This document shows, piece by piece, positions 1 to 10,735 of a DNA stretch of 64,000 bases. A program made the translations under genes and the position numbers. The stretch spans positions 28,286-92,285 of the forward strand of contig JACEFZ010011119.1 of NCBI GenBank assembly GCA_014155875.1, given 5' to 3'. A model generated the notes under the pieces. It made no database searches and was not told the origin of the DNA. It saw nothing but the letters and a program-made list of their open reading frames with translations. The DNA is from Cepaea nemoralis. Lineage: Eukaryota; Mollusca; Gastropoda; Stylommatophora; Helicidae. The stretch's first letter is position 1; each line of letters opens with the position of its first letter.

Positions 1-1431
1 GAGAAGAAAGCATACAAATCTATCACGCATTATGTAAAAAGATATGGAAATATGGTATATGGCCAAACGATTGGAAGAGAACTATCTTCATTCCAATACC
101 AAAAAGGGCAACTTGAAATTCCGCACCATCTATAGAACGGTTGCCCTGATCAGTCATGCAAGTAAAATTCTACTAACAATCATATTGGGAAGACTTCGTA
201 AGAAAATGGAAGAAGAAATTAACGTGGTTCAAGCTGGATTTAGACAAGGAAGAGGAACAAGAGATCACATTCTCAATATGCGTTTAATAATAGAGAAGTG
301 CAGAGAATTTAATGTAAACCTATTCTCATGTTTTGTGGATTATTCAAAGGCATTTGACTGTGTACAACATCAGAAACTTTGGGAAATCATGAGGAATATG
401 GGCTTTCCACCACATGTAATACAACTCATAAGAATGCTCTATCTAGACCAACAAGCAGCGGTTAGAATAGATGGCGAGACATCAGATTGGTTTGACATCA
501 AGCAAGGAGTCCGTCAGGGATGTGTGCTGTCCCCCTATTTGTTTAACCTGTACGCCGAAAATATAATGAGAAATGTAAGAGATGATATAAACAGGGAGCT
601 ATATGATGCCCTAAATATCGGTGGTCATGACATACCAGAGATTCGGTATGCTGATGATACAGTATTGCTATCCACAACACAGACTGGTAAAAAAAAAGTA
701 ATAGCCTCACCCCAATTGAATAGTGAAAATCACAACTTGTATCTTAACATTGCAAAAACAAAGATAATGCATACAGATAAAACCACTATGGAGAAAGAAA
801 AATATGTTAATGAGGAAAAATTGGAGGTGGTGGAAAATTTTGAATATCTTGGGTCATTGATTACCAACAACGGTGACACAATGAAAGAAATTAAACGACG
901 ACTATCAATTGCTCTTCAAAGACTAAAACAACTGAATAAATTATGGAATGGGACAGACAGAACTACAAAAATTAGATTTTTAAGAGCATGCATCTTTCCC
1001 ATTGCAACATACGCCTGTGAGACCTGGACACTTACTAAACAAGCTGAGCAGCGCATAAATGCCTTTTGAATATAAATGTTATAGACGAGTTCTAAGAATA
1101 TCTTGGGTAAAGAAAAGAACAAATACATCAATACTTCAAGAGCTGAATATTGAAGAAGGTTGGCTATTAAAAACGATAAAACAAAGAAAATTTAAATATT
1201 TTGGTCACTTGAAACGTCACGAAAGTTTGGAGAGAACAATATTGGAGGGGTATATGCCTGGGAAGAGTGGGAGACGAAGGCCAAAGAGAAGATGGGTGCA
1301 GGATGTGGCGGATGATCTCCAGGTGGGTGTATCGGACGCGGGATATCTTGCTTATGATCGAGAGGTTTTCCGGAAGGTTGTTATGGAGCGAGGTTCTGCA
1401 AAGGACATGCTACTGAATGAATGAATGAAAT
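1..1431 (+). mobile_element. LINE A: 5'-truncated non-LTR retrotransposon, RT domain, pseudogenic
   Basis: A reverse transcriptase reads from the window edge. The first part (fingers, with IWPNDWKRTIFIP) is in frame 3. The frame shifts near position 105, and 44-1069 then carries the rest: QAGFRQGRGT, FVDYSKAFDCV (first catalytic Asp), GVRQGCVLSP, and IRYADDTVLL (catalytic YADD pair, about 640-665). A stop and frameshift near 1060-1069 separate the C-terminal part at 1059-1424 (FKYFGHLKRH, then a basic GRRRPKRRW stretch). The sequence ends in a short GAAT-repeat tail at 1414-1430, typical of a LINE 3' end. LINE RT copies genomic RNA onto a nicked target. Two frameshifts make this copy inactive. 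The element is CR1/RTE-like, but I cannot fix the clade. Confidence 0.88.
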
Positions 1432-1468
1432 CTCTTTGGATGTTAATACTGATTTCATGCCATTGAAA

Positions 1469-2055
1469 TCATTTTTGGCCATTCTTATTCTCCTTTTTTA
1501 TTTCTATGTCACTTCTGCCATCATCTGTTATTATATGTCCAAGATAGGAGAAACTTGTTACTTGTTCTAGCATCTCTCCGTTTACTGTGATGTTCATTGA
1601 TGGTCTTTCCTTTTCGCTGCTAATTATCATAGTTTTTGTTTTTTGGATGTTAATATCTAAGCCATATTCGACACTAGCCGGTCTCTGTGGCTGAAGGGCT
1701 TGCGAACGCGGTTTGTGAGCCCGTATACCCGGGTTCGAAACACGGCGGTGCTCGTATTTTCGAAAAAGGTATAGAGACCGGTCGTTCAGAAAGCAATGGC
1801 AAACTACTGAACGTAACACTTGCCTAGTACATCAACAGCAGCTGAAAATGCTGGTGTTGACTGCAACGTCCCGTAAGGGATACGCAACAACATTTATTAT
1901 TATTATTCGACACTATGCCTGTTTACTTGTTCCACTGGGTCTTGTAACTCTTGCCCACTTTCTGCTAATAACACGCACTCGTCAGCATACGTAAGACTGT
2001 TTAGGATTCTTCCATTGATGTTAAGTCCAAGCATTTCAACTTGTTTAAAAATTAT
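1469..2055 (-). pseudogene. LINE reverse transcriptase relic (RTE-like), split by a SINE
   Basis: On the minus strand 2055-1916 reads SLTYADECVLLAESGQEL, a palm motif where the usual YADD has become YADE. After the SINE at 1677-1904, reading resumes at 1665-1469 with VEYGLDINIQKTKTM and SFSYLGHIITDDGRSD, the standard RT thumb region following the active site. The two halves join exactly when the SINE and one copy of its target duplication are removed. The loss of the second catalytic Asp suggests it was dead or decaying. No 5' or 3' end is visible. Confidence 0.8.
1677..1904 (+). mobile_element. SINE-A copy 1 (tRNA-derived), with target-site duplication
   Basis: The head is tRNA-like, with a B-box-like GGTTCGAAAC at about 1732. 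It is followed by the family core (cggtcgttcagaaagc, aatggcaaactactgaac, gctggtgttgactgcaa) and a TTA-repeat tail. It is flanked by an 11 bp direct repeat, attcgacacta, at 1666-1676 and 1905-1915. SINEs of this kind are transcribed by Pol III and mobilised by a partner LINE. Six further full or partial copies are in the window, near 21.4, 27.2, 27.3, 28.2, 32.8 and 45.2 kb. Confidence 0.9.
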
Positions 2056-2107
2056 CTCTGTGTATAGGTTGCTTCAACTCCGCAGGGTAGAGAAGGAACA
2101 AGATGAG

Positions 2108-2395
2108 ATGAGATACCTTTCCAGTGAAAGTTATTTGTTCCATAAGATACCTTTCATCTTCTGATGTTCAGTGAAAGTGATGTGTTACATAAGATACCTT
2201 TCATCTTCTGATGTTGAGTGAAAGTGATGTGTTACATAAGACATCTTTCATCTTCTGATGTTCAGTGAAAGTGATGTGTTACATAAGATATCTTTCATCT
2301 TCTGATGTTGAGTGAAAGTGATGTGTTACATAACATATCTTTCATCTTCTGATGTTGAGTGAAAGTGATGTGTTACATAAGATATCTTTCTTCTC
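2108..2395. repeat. 47 bp minisatellite, about 6 copies
   Basis: The phrase catcttctgatgtt recurs at 2155, 2202, 2249, 2296 and 2343, an exact 47 bp period. Units differ by a few substitutions, such as ttcagtg against ttgagtg. No coding function is apparent. Confidence 0.92.
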
Positions 2396-2439
2396 CTGAA
2401 AGACACCTTATCGCTTATGGGCGTCGTTTAGGCCGTCAA

Positions 2440-2650
2440 GACATCTCGGACATACTATTAAAGCAGATATACTTGAAAATGTAGTTACAACTGGCAAATT
2501 TAATCAGGAAACAAATAAAAGAAAAACAAAGGAATAAATACCTAGATGGTTTAGTTAGATGGCATAATAGGGACATGAACACAGACCTGATCGGGGACTC
2601 TGATTATCATATGCCATTGCGGTACACAGTCGTCGAAGTTCTCGGCATGG
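2440..2650 (+). pseudogene. LINE E-type 3' ORF relic
   Basis: The plus-strand pieces ENVVTTGKF, then YLDGLVRWHNRDMNTDLIGDSD, match the C-terminal end of the LINE E proteins at 43.5 and 48.3 kb (NLVTAGKIEGKR, YLDGLATWHGRDRNTDLIHD). Frameshifts and stops break it. Only the last part of the ORF remains. Confidence 0.65.
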
Positions 2651-2654
2651 CACA

Positions 2655-3160
2655 TGATAGTGATAATGTTCTGTTCATTAAAATTCAGATTATACCGCTA
2701 TGTTAACCACGTCTTGTGGGATAGAGTGTCGTGCCGAGAGCCAGACCGGCAACTGCAGATTGACTTGTTGCCAGCTTTCACTGCTTTGCTTCCTGTTCGA
2801 CTCCTTGTTTTATATCACAAATGTTCTGTATTTGGGCTCTTCGGTCATTGAGAAACATTTGGAATGTTCTCGTCCCCTCCACAGATGACCACCTGATTCA
2901 CGTGACGGGTAGAGCTAGTGCTGCCACCAGTTAAGCCCAGCTTTCCAAAACCGGCTCAGACATTCCAAGCCCCACCTGATCTATCGACGGTTCCCAACTT
3001 GTTGTTCGGGGCCACACTTTTTGAATGGACATGTATTTGGACTACACACATGTTTTTATTGTTAGAAAATATCTGTTGGAAAATCCCATTGCTGCAGTAC
3101 AGAGCATACATCCCTGCCTGCCTGTCATGTTTCTCATTGCTGCTTGTCATCTTTTCTTTC
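2655..3160. other. Unannotated interval
   Basis: About 500 bp of mixed-composition sequence. Short open frames are present on both strands, but I saw no domain motif, tandem repeat or terminal repeat. Confidence 0.5.
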
Positions 3161-3161
3161 C

Positions 3162-3397
3162 GTGGCGAAGTGGTCAAGTCGTCTGCCTCACATTCCGAAG
3201 GTTGTGGGTTCTATTCTGAGCTACGTCTGTCGGTTCATGAGTGCACTTTTCTCGGAGATTCCTGGGGGTCGTCGCTGGAGCTATGGAGCTCGTGCTTTGT
3301 GCGATCTTTTGGTAGGCCGCCCTGTGGAAAGATATCCAGCCATATGGGATAAAACCCGGTGCAATGGAGTCGATCCTCTCGACATCTTTTCTTTAAT
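3162..3397 (+). mobile_element. SINE-B copy 1 (tRNA-derived)
   Basis: It starts tggcgaagtggtcaag, a tRNA A-box-like stretch, followed by ggttgtgggttctatt (a degenerate B box). The body holds tcggagattcctggggg, gtcgtcgctgg and ccatatgggat. The same order occurs at 33614-33822 on the plus strand and in a diverged minus-strand copy at 28617-28805, which defines a dispersed family. Confidence 0.82.
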
Positions 3398-3448
3398 CTA
3401 CTTGCATCCTGTGATCTGAGAATCGCCACAGTGAAGTACCATTCTACC

Positions 3449-3524
3449 CCCCCCCCCCTTCCTCTCTCTTTCTCTCTTCCTCATTCTCTCTCTATCTCTC
3501 TCTCTCTTTCTCTCTTCCTAATTA

Positions 3525-3599
<75 letters not shown>

Positions 3600-3680
3600 G
3601 GCTTTTTCTGTATGTGTGTATATGTGTGTGTCGCTTACTCATCATGTAAGGAGCAATTTAAAACACACACACACACACAC
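3449..3680. repeat. CT-rich microsatellite with short CA run
   Basis: A C run at 3449-3460 leads into an imperfect, then perfect, CT repeat to about 3596. A short TG/CA stretch follows at 3610-3680. It lies just 3' of the SINE-B copy. Confidence 0.95.
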
Positions 3681-3855
3681 ATCCAAACATCTAACATAAC
3701 GCAGTGTAAATTACCACCCATAAAGTATATTAGAACAAACAATACCGATTAGCAAAATATATTGAAACAAAACAGTACAAATTAGGACCCACAAATGTAT
3801 ATCACAACAAACAATTCCTATTAACACCCACATAAGAAAATGGTAAAGAAGTAAA
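3681..3855. other. Degenerate AT-rich repeat (aacaaacaatacc units)
   Basis: The phrases attagaacaaacaatacc, attgaaacaaaacagtac and atcacaacaaacaattcc recur at about 60 bp spacing. This suggests a decayed tandem repeat of roughly three units. Confidence 0.45.
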
Positions 3856-3863
3856 CATTAGAG

Positions 3864-4073
3864 CAAGGGTGGCCAACTTGAGGCCCGCGGGCCGCATGCG
3901 GCCCGCCGGTAGTCATGCTGTGGCCCGCGGAGTGGGAACGACGATGTGGTCGAAACTTTAGCACGCTTGCTTGTTTACTTTAATTTAACACACACACAAA
4001 TTAGGTGCGTGGCCCGGCAGGAAATATTATTTCTGAAATTTGGCCCGCCTGCTGAAAAGGGTGGCCACCCCTG
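3864..4073. mobile_element. Non-autonomous hAT MITE with perfect 8 bp TSD
   Basis: The 210 bp element begins CAAGGGTGGCCAAC and ends with the complement of CAGGGGTGGCCACC, imperfect terminal inverted repeats of hAT type. An identical 8 bp cattagag flanks it at 3856-3863 and 4074-4081. Just inside the left end is GC-rich ggcccgcgggccgcatg, common in animal hAT ends. There is no transposase gene, so movement would need one supplied in trans. Confidence 0.9.
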
Positions 4074-4489
4074 CATTAGAGAAAACACAAAGGGGGAAAA
4101 ACGTCAACTATACGTACATTGTATGTATGTCAGTACTCCAGTTCATGTCTTCGACAGCTTTCATCGAGTCTTCTGTGACTGTTAATCAGTTCCAATGAAT
4201 TCCTTTTATTGCTTTGATTGCTGAGGATCTCCTGCGTGTTATCGATGACTGCGTGTACCACAAAACCAACAAATGTGAACGTTTTCTTAATGTTACACAA
4301 GTCTTAGAGTTTATGTATGTGATTTTAGTCCATAACACGTGCTATAGTTTATGGTGTACTAGACTGATTTTGCGAGTGGATTCGCTTTTCCTATTATTAG
4401 TGTCCCTTGCTAACATGCGAACCCACTCGGATTTCTGAGGTACTTGTAATTTATGTCCACAAGACAAGGACGAGAAATTAACATGTTAG

Positions 4490-4592
4490 TTCAACTGACC
4501 GGTGTCGGGGTTGAACCCGCTACCTTGGCATCACTACATCGGAAGTTTAAGATCTAACGCTCTGATCCATTCGGCCATGCTGACCTCCTCAA
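4490..4592 (-). mobile_element. tRNA-like sequence, probably a SINE head
   Basis: The minus strand reads GGTCAGCATGGCCGAATGG (A-box-like), and later CGGGTTCAACCCCG (B-box-like). Length and order suggest a leucine- or serine-type tRNA ancestor. The anticodon stem and acceptor stem pair poorly, so a functional tRNA is unlikely. A 71 bp minisatellite follows on the right. Confidence 0.5.
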
Positions 4593-4610
4593 ACAAAGGA
4601 GCACGAACGT

Positions 4611-4890
4611 GACCACACAGGAGGTCACTAGAACAGACAATCATCGTCGCGTGTTGCGATACCAGTAGAGAATTAACACGTGACCACACAGGAGATCACT
4701 AGAACAGACAATCATCGTCGCGTGTTGTGGTACCAGTAGGGAATTAACATGTGACCACACAATCATCGTTGCGTGTTGCGATACCAGTAGAGAATTAACA
4801 TGTGACCACACAGGAGATCACTAGAACAGACAATCATCGTTGCGTGTTGCGCTACCAGTAGAGAATTAACAAGAGACCACACAAGAGGTC
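4611..4890. repeat. 71 bp minisatellite, about 4 copies
   Basis: Units begin gaccacacaggagatcac at 4611, 4682, 4753 and 4804. The third unit lacks about 20 bp (aggagatcactagaacagac). A partial fifth copy starts at about 4874. The units are over 90% alike by eye, so the array is fairly young. Confidence 0.92.
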
Positions 4891-5289
4891 ATTACAGTCC
4901 TAGGGTCAAAAGTCAAATGCTGAGATATTTGGAAGCAGAGGTCAACTGACAGGGGAAACTCCAGCAGAAGCCGGCGTATCCAGACACTCGGACTACATGG
5001 AGAATTCGTGAAGCTTTAACTGGTCTGTGAGGGACTTATACAGACTGGAAACGTCTTACAAGAGACTGTAGACCAGAACTAGAGTTTTTGCTCCACCTCA
5101 CACCCACTCATAATTCTTGTCTATGTCTATGTTTACATCCTATTGACAACCATGAATTCACATAAATCAAATGCAAGTAATACTCGTGTTTGCAGTCACG
5201 ATTATGCACAGCAAGTCGATGTTTATTTTAAAAGCTCATTTCATTAATATGCATTTACATTATGTGTTCCTACAATCTCAAATATCAGA
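4891..5289. other. Unannotated interval
   Basis: About 400 bp with no domain motif or clear repeat. Confidence 0.5.
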
Positions 5290-5475
5290 TCCGATGGTGA
5301 TATTTGGTCAAACTTCATGGTGAGATTTGGTTAGGTCTGATGGTGAGATTTGGTCAAACTTCGTGGTGGGATTTGGTTAGATCTCGTGGTGAGATTTGAT
5401 TAGATCTGATGGTGGAATTTGGTTAGATCTGATGGTGGGCTTTGCTTGGATCTGTTGGTAGAATTTGGTCAGATT
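5290..5475. repeat. About 23 bp degenerate minisatellite
   Basis: Imperfect units of the form gatggtgagatttggtt(a/c)aa recur about eight times, alternating ggttagat and ggtcaaac endings, so the effective period may be about 46 bp. Confidence 0.8.
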
Positions 5476-6262
5476 TGACTGATGTAACTCTGGAATTTAG
5501 TGTCAGGTCTTTGTCAGATATGACTGAGCTACCGAATGACAGTAGACGGTACTACCTGCTTTCTGTCAGCGCCGAATGTTGGGTGGCGCTTAGCCAACCC
5601 GACACCCACATTGTGCCAACGGCTTCGGGCGGAAGAGCGCAGTTGGGAGGGTACAAGCCTTATCCTGGTGCGAGGAAATGCAACCTAAAGACGAAATGTC
5701 ATGGCAGGGCAGACCAAGCCCTAAGCTGGTCTAGGATCGAAGCTCCGACAGGCAGACAGTTAGAGCATTGCTTTGCTGATCCGGCAGCTTCTGCAGCTTG
5801 TCTCGTTCCAAATGTATTGGTATTACCATTCCTCTGGAGTGAACTAGGCAGGTCGTGAGAAGTATCATGTTGCATGGGCAACACATGGTCTCCATATTTT
5901 AGCCCAAGCTTTGTGCTATGGAGAGGTACAACTCCATCCCTGGTCTTAAAAGGTCTAGGAATCAAAGCGAGAGGTAACAAATACGGGTTATAAGTCCTAG
6001 TCAATTGGCGTAGACATGGGGTCCACGGGTTGCCTCTGACGGTGGGAGACACCTACAGGCGTCATTGATCAGCTACCACCCGCCTTAAGCTGGGCACCCC
6101 CCGGCCAATTTGGTGCTGATCCGCCACAGCCTACCTGCTTTAATGGGTGCTTGGGTCTAGGACAAAATCTGAATCGCAGGCTGTTAAACCAATGAATCAG
6201 GCACTGATAAAAATAAACACAGAAACCTCAAGCTACGGCTTGCAACCTGGAGCATAAGAACC

Positions 6263-6745
6263 ATGTGTCCAGGATTTTCCACTGACCTGACGAAAATTGA
6301 CGTTGTGAGAAAAATGGTTGTGATTGATGCCGAACTCAATCGTCTTAACATTGATATTGCTGGCCTGCAGGAGACTCGCCTCGCTGAGGAAGGGTCATTC
6401 AGGGAAAACAATTACAACTTTATTTGGAAGGCTAGAGGACAGGCAGAAGAAAGGCAACATGGCGTGGGCTTTGCAGTGAAGTATTCGCTACTGGAAATGA
6501 TTAAAATTCCAGCTGGATGTAATGAAAGACTATTATCCCTGCGCTTGGCAACCTCTTGTGTTTTTGCCACCATTATCACGGCATGTGCACCGACACTTGC
6601 TTCCTCTGATGATGTGAAGGATTCGTCCTATGAGGAGCTAGACTCTGTGATAAAGACAGTTCCAAAATCCGACTACATTTATATGCTCGGTGATTTCAAT
6701 GCTCGTGTGAGCAAGGACTCGAGTTCATGCCAGTGTGCCTTGTGA
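6263..6745 (+). pseudogene. LINE B endonuclease domain (EEP fold)
   Basis: The protein shows DIAGLQETRLAEEGS, where the E is the metal-binding Glu of exonuclease-endonuclease-phosphatase enzymes, then GVGFAVKYSLL, and YMLGDFNARVS, holding the catalytic Asp-Asn pair. In a working element this domain nicks target DNA to prime reverse transcription. It stops at 6745, before the C-terminal SDH motif, and the following sequence continues only in shifted frames. Confidence 0.85.
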
Positions 6746-7717
6746 AATACAACATCGGTCGCATGAATGAAAATGGGCAAAGGCTGCTGGAGCATTGCAC
6801 TAGAAATTACCTATGTATTACAAACTCATTCTTTAAAACAAAAGAATTGCATAAGATCATATGGAAACATCCATGATTCGGCCATTGGCATCAGCTGGAC
6901 TTCATCATCACGCGGAGACAACATATGAACCAAACATCATTAACTCGAAGTTACCACGGTGCTGACTATGATACGGATCATTCTTTATTTAAATATTGAG
7001 CACAACCCACTACTGGCAACGCCGATCGCATTCTGGTATGAACCTAAGGCCTATCCACGTCAATATGGAAGCACTATACTCGAGTTTCGCCCTCATTTGA
7101 GCTCGTCAGTAGTGCATATCCCTGACCGGATCCGGAAACAGTCCCGGATCACGCGTGTGAAGCGGGTGTGTAACCACGCGGCACACACTGGACACACCAA
7201 ATTATCACAACAGAACATCACAACGCTACCCATCGTAGGCTATGCTCATTCTTTATTTGTTTCAAGAGTTAGACTGAGGCCAAAGAGAATCTACACAGCT
7301 AAACACATATCTAGCCCCATGATTAATGTTAGTAACACCCTCCATCCTGATAAGTGTTTTGAGTTCCAACAGCAACTTGAAGACGCTTTCACTGATAAAT
7401 CAGAAATGTGTACAGCAAGTGAAAAATGTGGTAAATTTAAGGAAACTCTTTATAAAACAGCCGTAGAGGTTTACGGCACTGTGGATCATAAAAATCAGAA
7501 CTGATCTGCAGCAAATAGCCAGAAACTGCAGCCCTTGATTGATAAAAAGAAGAAAGCTCTCTTAAGAAACAAGGAAAGAACAACGCGTAAAACTCGCAGT
7601 AAGTTGAAGCAGGCTGGGAAGGATGTGCAAAAGGCTGCCAGGCAGTGTGCAAATGACTATTAGATCAAGTTATGCGAGTTCATTCAAAATGCAAGTGATA
7701 AGGGAAACATCAGAAGC

Positions 7718-8254
7718 ATGTATGAAGGGATAAATAAAGCCTGTGGTCCAATGATCAAAAGAAGTGTACCACTGAAAACCTTGACTGGAGAAATCATCAC
7801 TGATAAGAAACAGCAGATGGATAGATGGGTAGAGCACTATATGGAGCTTTACTCAAGTGAGACCAAATTAGTGGATGATGTCCTCAACGCCATAGAGACC
7901 CTGCCAACTCTTGACCACCTGGACACGCTTCCCACCATAACAGAAGTTAAGTGTGCTATAAATGAACTTGCATCTGGCAAAGCTCCAGGTAAGAATTGGA
8001 TTCCAATAAAGGTTATCAGAAGTGGGCAAGGCAGACTCACTCCACAGATCCACCAGCTAATAGAGCTATGCTGGCGAGAAGGACAAGTCTCACGGGATTT
8101 CAGAGACTCAAGCATCATGACATTGTACAAGAACAAGGGCGATCGGTGCGACTGTAACAACTATAGGGGTATCTCACTTCTGTGTATTGTGTGGAAAGTA
8201 TTTGCCAGAATTGTTCTGCGCAGACTTCAAGTCCTGGGAGATCGTCTACCTTGA
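7718..8254 (+). pseudogene. LINE B reverse transcriptase, fingers region
   Basis: The order is the usual one: a pre-RT segment with RWVEHYMELYSSE; AINELASGKAPG (RT block 0/1); FRDSSIMTLYKNKGDRCDCNNYRGISLL (block 2, here partly cited); and a stop after LGDRLP. Reading continues in another frame with CGFRHNRSTIDM and FIAFVDLTRAFDLV, which holds the first catalytic Asp. Confidence 0.88.
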
Positions 8255-9345
8255 ATCATAGTGTGGTTTCCGACATAACCGGTCTACCATTGATATGATA
8301 TTCTCATTGCGACAAATGCAAGAAACATGCCGTGAACAGAATCAACCACTGTTTATTGCCTTCGTCGACCTCACAAGGGCATTTGATTTGGTCAGTCGTG
8401 AGGGTTGTTCAAGGCACTAAAGAAGATTGGCTGCCCACCAACTCTTCTGTCCACACAGTTCCACAATCGTTCCACACAGGCAAGAAGGGTATAATCAAGT
8501 TTGATGGTGCAGCTTCAGAAGAGTTTTAAGTCAAGAGTGGAGTTAAGCAAGGTTGTGTACTAGCTCTCACCCTCTTTGGAATATACTTTTCACTTCTACT
8601 GAAATATGCATTTCGTGATCGGGATGGTGGTATATACATTCACTCACGCTCAGATGGCGGCCTATACTATGCTCGGAGATTGAAGGCCAAGACCAAAATT
8701 AGGAGGTGCTGATCAGAGAGTTGCTTTTTGCAGATGATGCTGCGATTACGACCCACTCTGGGGAATAATTACAATCTCTACTATCTGCATTCTCCAATGC
8801 TTGTTCTGAATTTGGTTTAACAATTAGCAAACAGAAGACACAGATTACGTCACAAGGTGCACATGGGGTACCATCAATCTTTATTGACGACGCCGAACTA
8901 GAGATAGTAGACAATTTTACATATCTAGGATCAGAGGTAAATAGCAAATTATCCCTAGATCAGGAAATAAACATTAGGATTGGTAAGGCAGCAACAACAA
9001 TGAACAGATTAAGAGTCTGGGAGAACAGGAAGATTACTGCCAAAACAAAAGTCCTTGTCTATCAAGCTTGTGTCCTTAGTACTCTTCTTTATGGCAGTGA
9101 AGCCTGGACAACTTACTCACACCAAGAGAAATGTTTAAACAGCTTTCATATGCGGTGTCTGCGAAGAATTCTTGGTATTAAGTGGCAAGACAAAATCACA
9201 AATACTGAAGTATTGGAAAGATCAGATTGTGTGACGGTATATTCCATGCTCAGTCTTCGTAGACTTAGATGGATAGGACACGTTACGAGGATGGATGATG
9301 GTAGAATACCAAAAGGGCATCTTTTTTGCTGAATTACAGGTGGGT
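8255..9345 (+). pseudogene. LINE B reverse transcriptase, palm and thumb
   Basis: After frame changes, the palm motif LLFADDAAITTHS appears at about 8720-8760. Next come FGLTISKQKTQI and FTYLGSEVN, and 9000-9330 reads without a break through ACVLSTLLYGSEAWTT, FHMRCLRRILGIKWQDK and LRWIGHVTRMDDGR. Translation stops at 9331, but one more frame reads ELQVGTR up to the MITE junction at about 9352. Confidence 0.87.
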
Positions 9346-9352
9346 ACTAGAC

Positions 9353-9598
9353 AGGCTTGGCCATGGGAATCCCATGGGGAAAAAAAGGAGGATTTTCTGA
9401 ATAGCGTAGGGATGGGATGGGAGAGGATGGGACAGGCATAAATTACCATTGGATGGGACAGAAAAACATGTCCCATGTACAAGCTTGCCAGGCTTGGCCA
9501 TGGGAATGTTATTCCCATGGGAAAGTCCCATGGGACGGGATGGGATGGGACATGCATAAATACCACGCAATGTAAATTATGTCCCATGGACAACCCTG
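9353..9598. mobile_element. Tandem pair of CCATGGG-rich MITEs inserted in LINE B
   Basis: Two related units start CAGGCTTGGCCATGGG at 9353 and 9490. Each ends with an inverted counterpart: cccatgtacaagcttg near 9488 and cccatggacaaccctg near 9598. The inside is full of palindromic tcccatggga. The flanks gtactaga (left) and gtgataga (right) could be a mutated 8 bp target duplication, which would suit an hAT-type element. The LINE B reading picks up again just after it. Confidence 0.7.
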
Positions 9599-9730
9599 GT
9601 GATAGATCTCAGGGTTGGCCTCTACTATGATACAAAGATGTGTGTGAGCGGGACATGATTGATACAGGCATTGATAATACACATTGGGAGCAAGTCGCGC
9701 TGAATGTGTTGCATGAAGGGTAAATGTCAG

Positions 9731-10735
9731 AAATGGAATAAAGACAAAGGAGAAATATATTGCAGATAAGTCATACACCGAGCTTGTTAGACGTAAGATG
9801 GTGCATGATGGTGAAAATGACCATGTGTGGGATGTGGATTTTAATTTATGAGAATATTATGTTAAGCTGTCTAGGGGATTTAATTTGATTCTCTATTATT
9901 TTAGCCACTTGAGGTGATCATGGAATTCTACCATAAACACAAGAATGAAAATACTTCACTCCTGTTCATAGCTGTATTTATGAGTAATTCTCCATTCCCA
10001 CTTATCACCCTCTAAAGTTTATCTAGTGCTAGAAGACATTGATTGTTCACAACATATAAACAACCACTGGTGAACACCACATTTAATTGATGTACACCTC
10101 ACAAATTTTTGGACAAACAGTTCAAGTATTAAATCAAGATCTGAAGTAACATACATGAAAGTGTTATAGTCTCATTGAATTTCTGGTACAGGCATGGGAA
10201 TGATTTGCATTATCAAAACACATTTACCCCATTTGCCCCAAGAAAAATACAATGTTATTACAAACAACACAACAACCACAAATTGGTTCTGCTAACTTGA
10301 CTTATTTTACCTAGATAAAAGCACAACATTGGTCTAAGTGCAGAAAACCCAACATATAAAACAGTTGTTTCTGACACCCTTTACAATTCTCATATTTTAA
10401 AAATAATGAGTTGGTGTCAAAATACTATACCATAACCTTCATTGAAAAAAAGCTACTGACCTGTTACATCCATGGCATAGAAAAAAAACACATATAAAAA
10501 GCAGTTGGTACTACTAGTTAAACTAATTAATAGAGTCCTTTATCTCCTGGTGTGCGGTTAAGGGTTCATCTCTTGTGTATATTAGATCCTATTCCCATTA
10601 TCTGGGTACCGAAATAATGCACTCAGTTGTGTTCCTAATATGTATATCCACTTGGAATTGGCTGGTGCAAATCATACTCTATAATCCAAGAATAGAAATT
10701 ACACACAATCACATATCCCTCCGCGGGCTAGAATT
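9731..10735. other. Unannotated AT-rich interval
   Basis: About 1 kb of AT-rich sequence with no recognisable domain, tandem repeat or terminal repeat. Confidence 0.5.

Larger units (their letters stand above)
5540..9730 (+). mobile_element. LINE B: decayed non-LTR retrotransposon with leader, endonuclease and RT
   Basis: From 5' to 3': a leader (about 5540-6255); an apurinic-type endonuclease (6263-6745); a stop-ridden linker (6746-7700); a reverse transcriptase (7718-9345); and a C-terminal remnant at 9600-9725, where RYKDVCERDMID-like reading resumes after a MITE. A family member at 40.07-41.1 kb shares KWQDKI(T/P)(N/D)TEVLER and GHxTRM. At least five frame changes or stops show it is dead. 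Part of the leader also occurs in reverse orientation near 32.55 kb, so the leader is a family property rather than flanking host DNA. Confidence 0.88.

Noticed and set aside
4490..4592. Functional tRNA gene
   Set aside because: A- and B-box-like motifs exist on the minus strand, but the anticodon and acceptor stems do not pair well.
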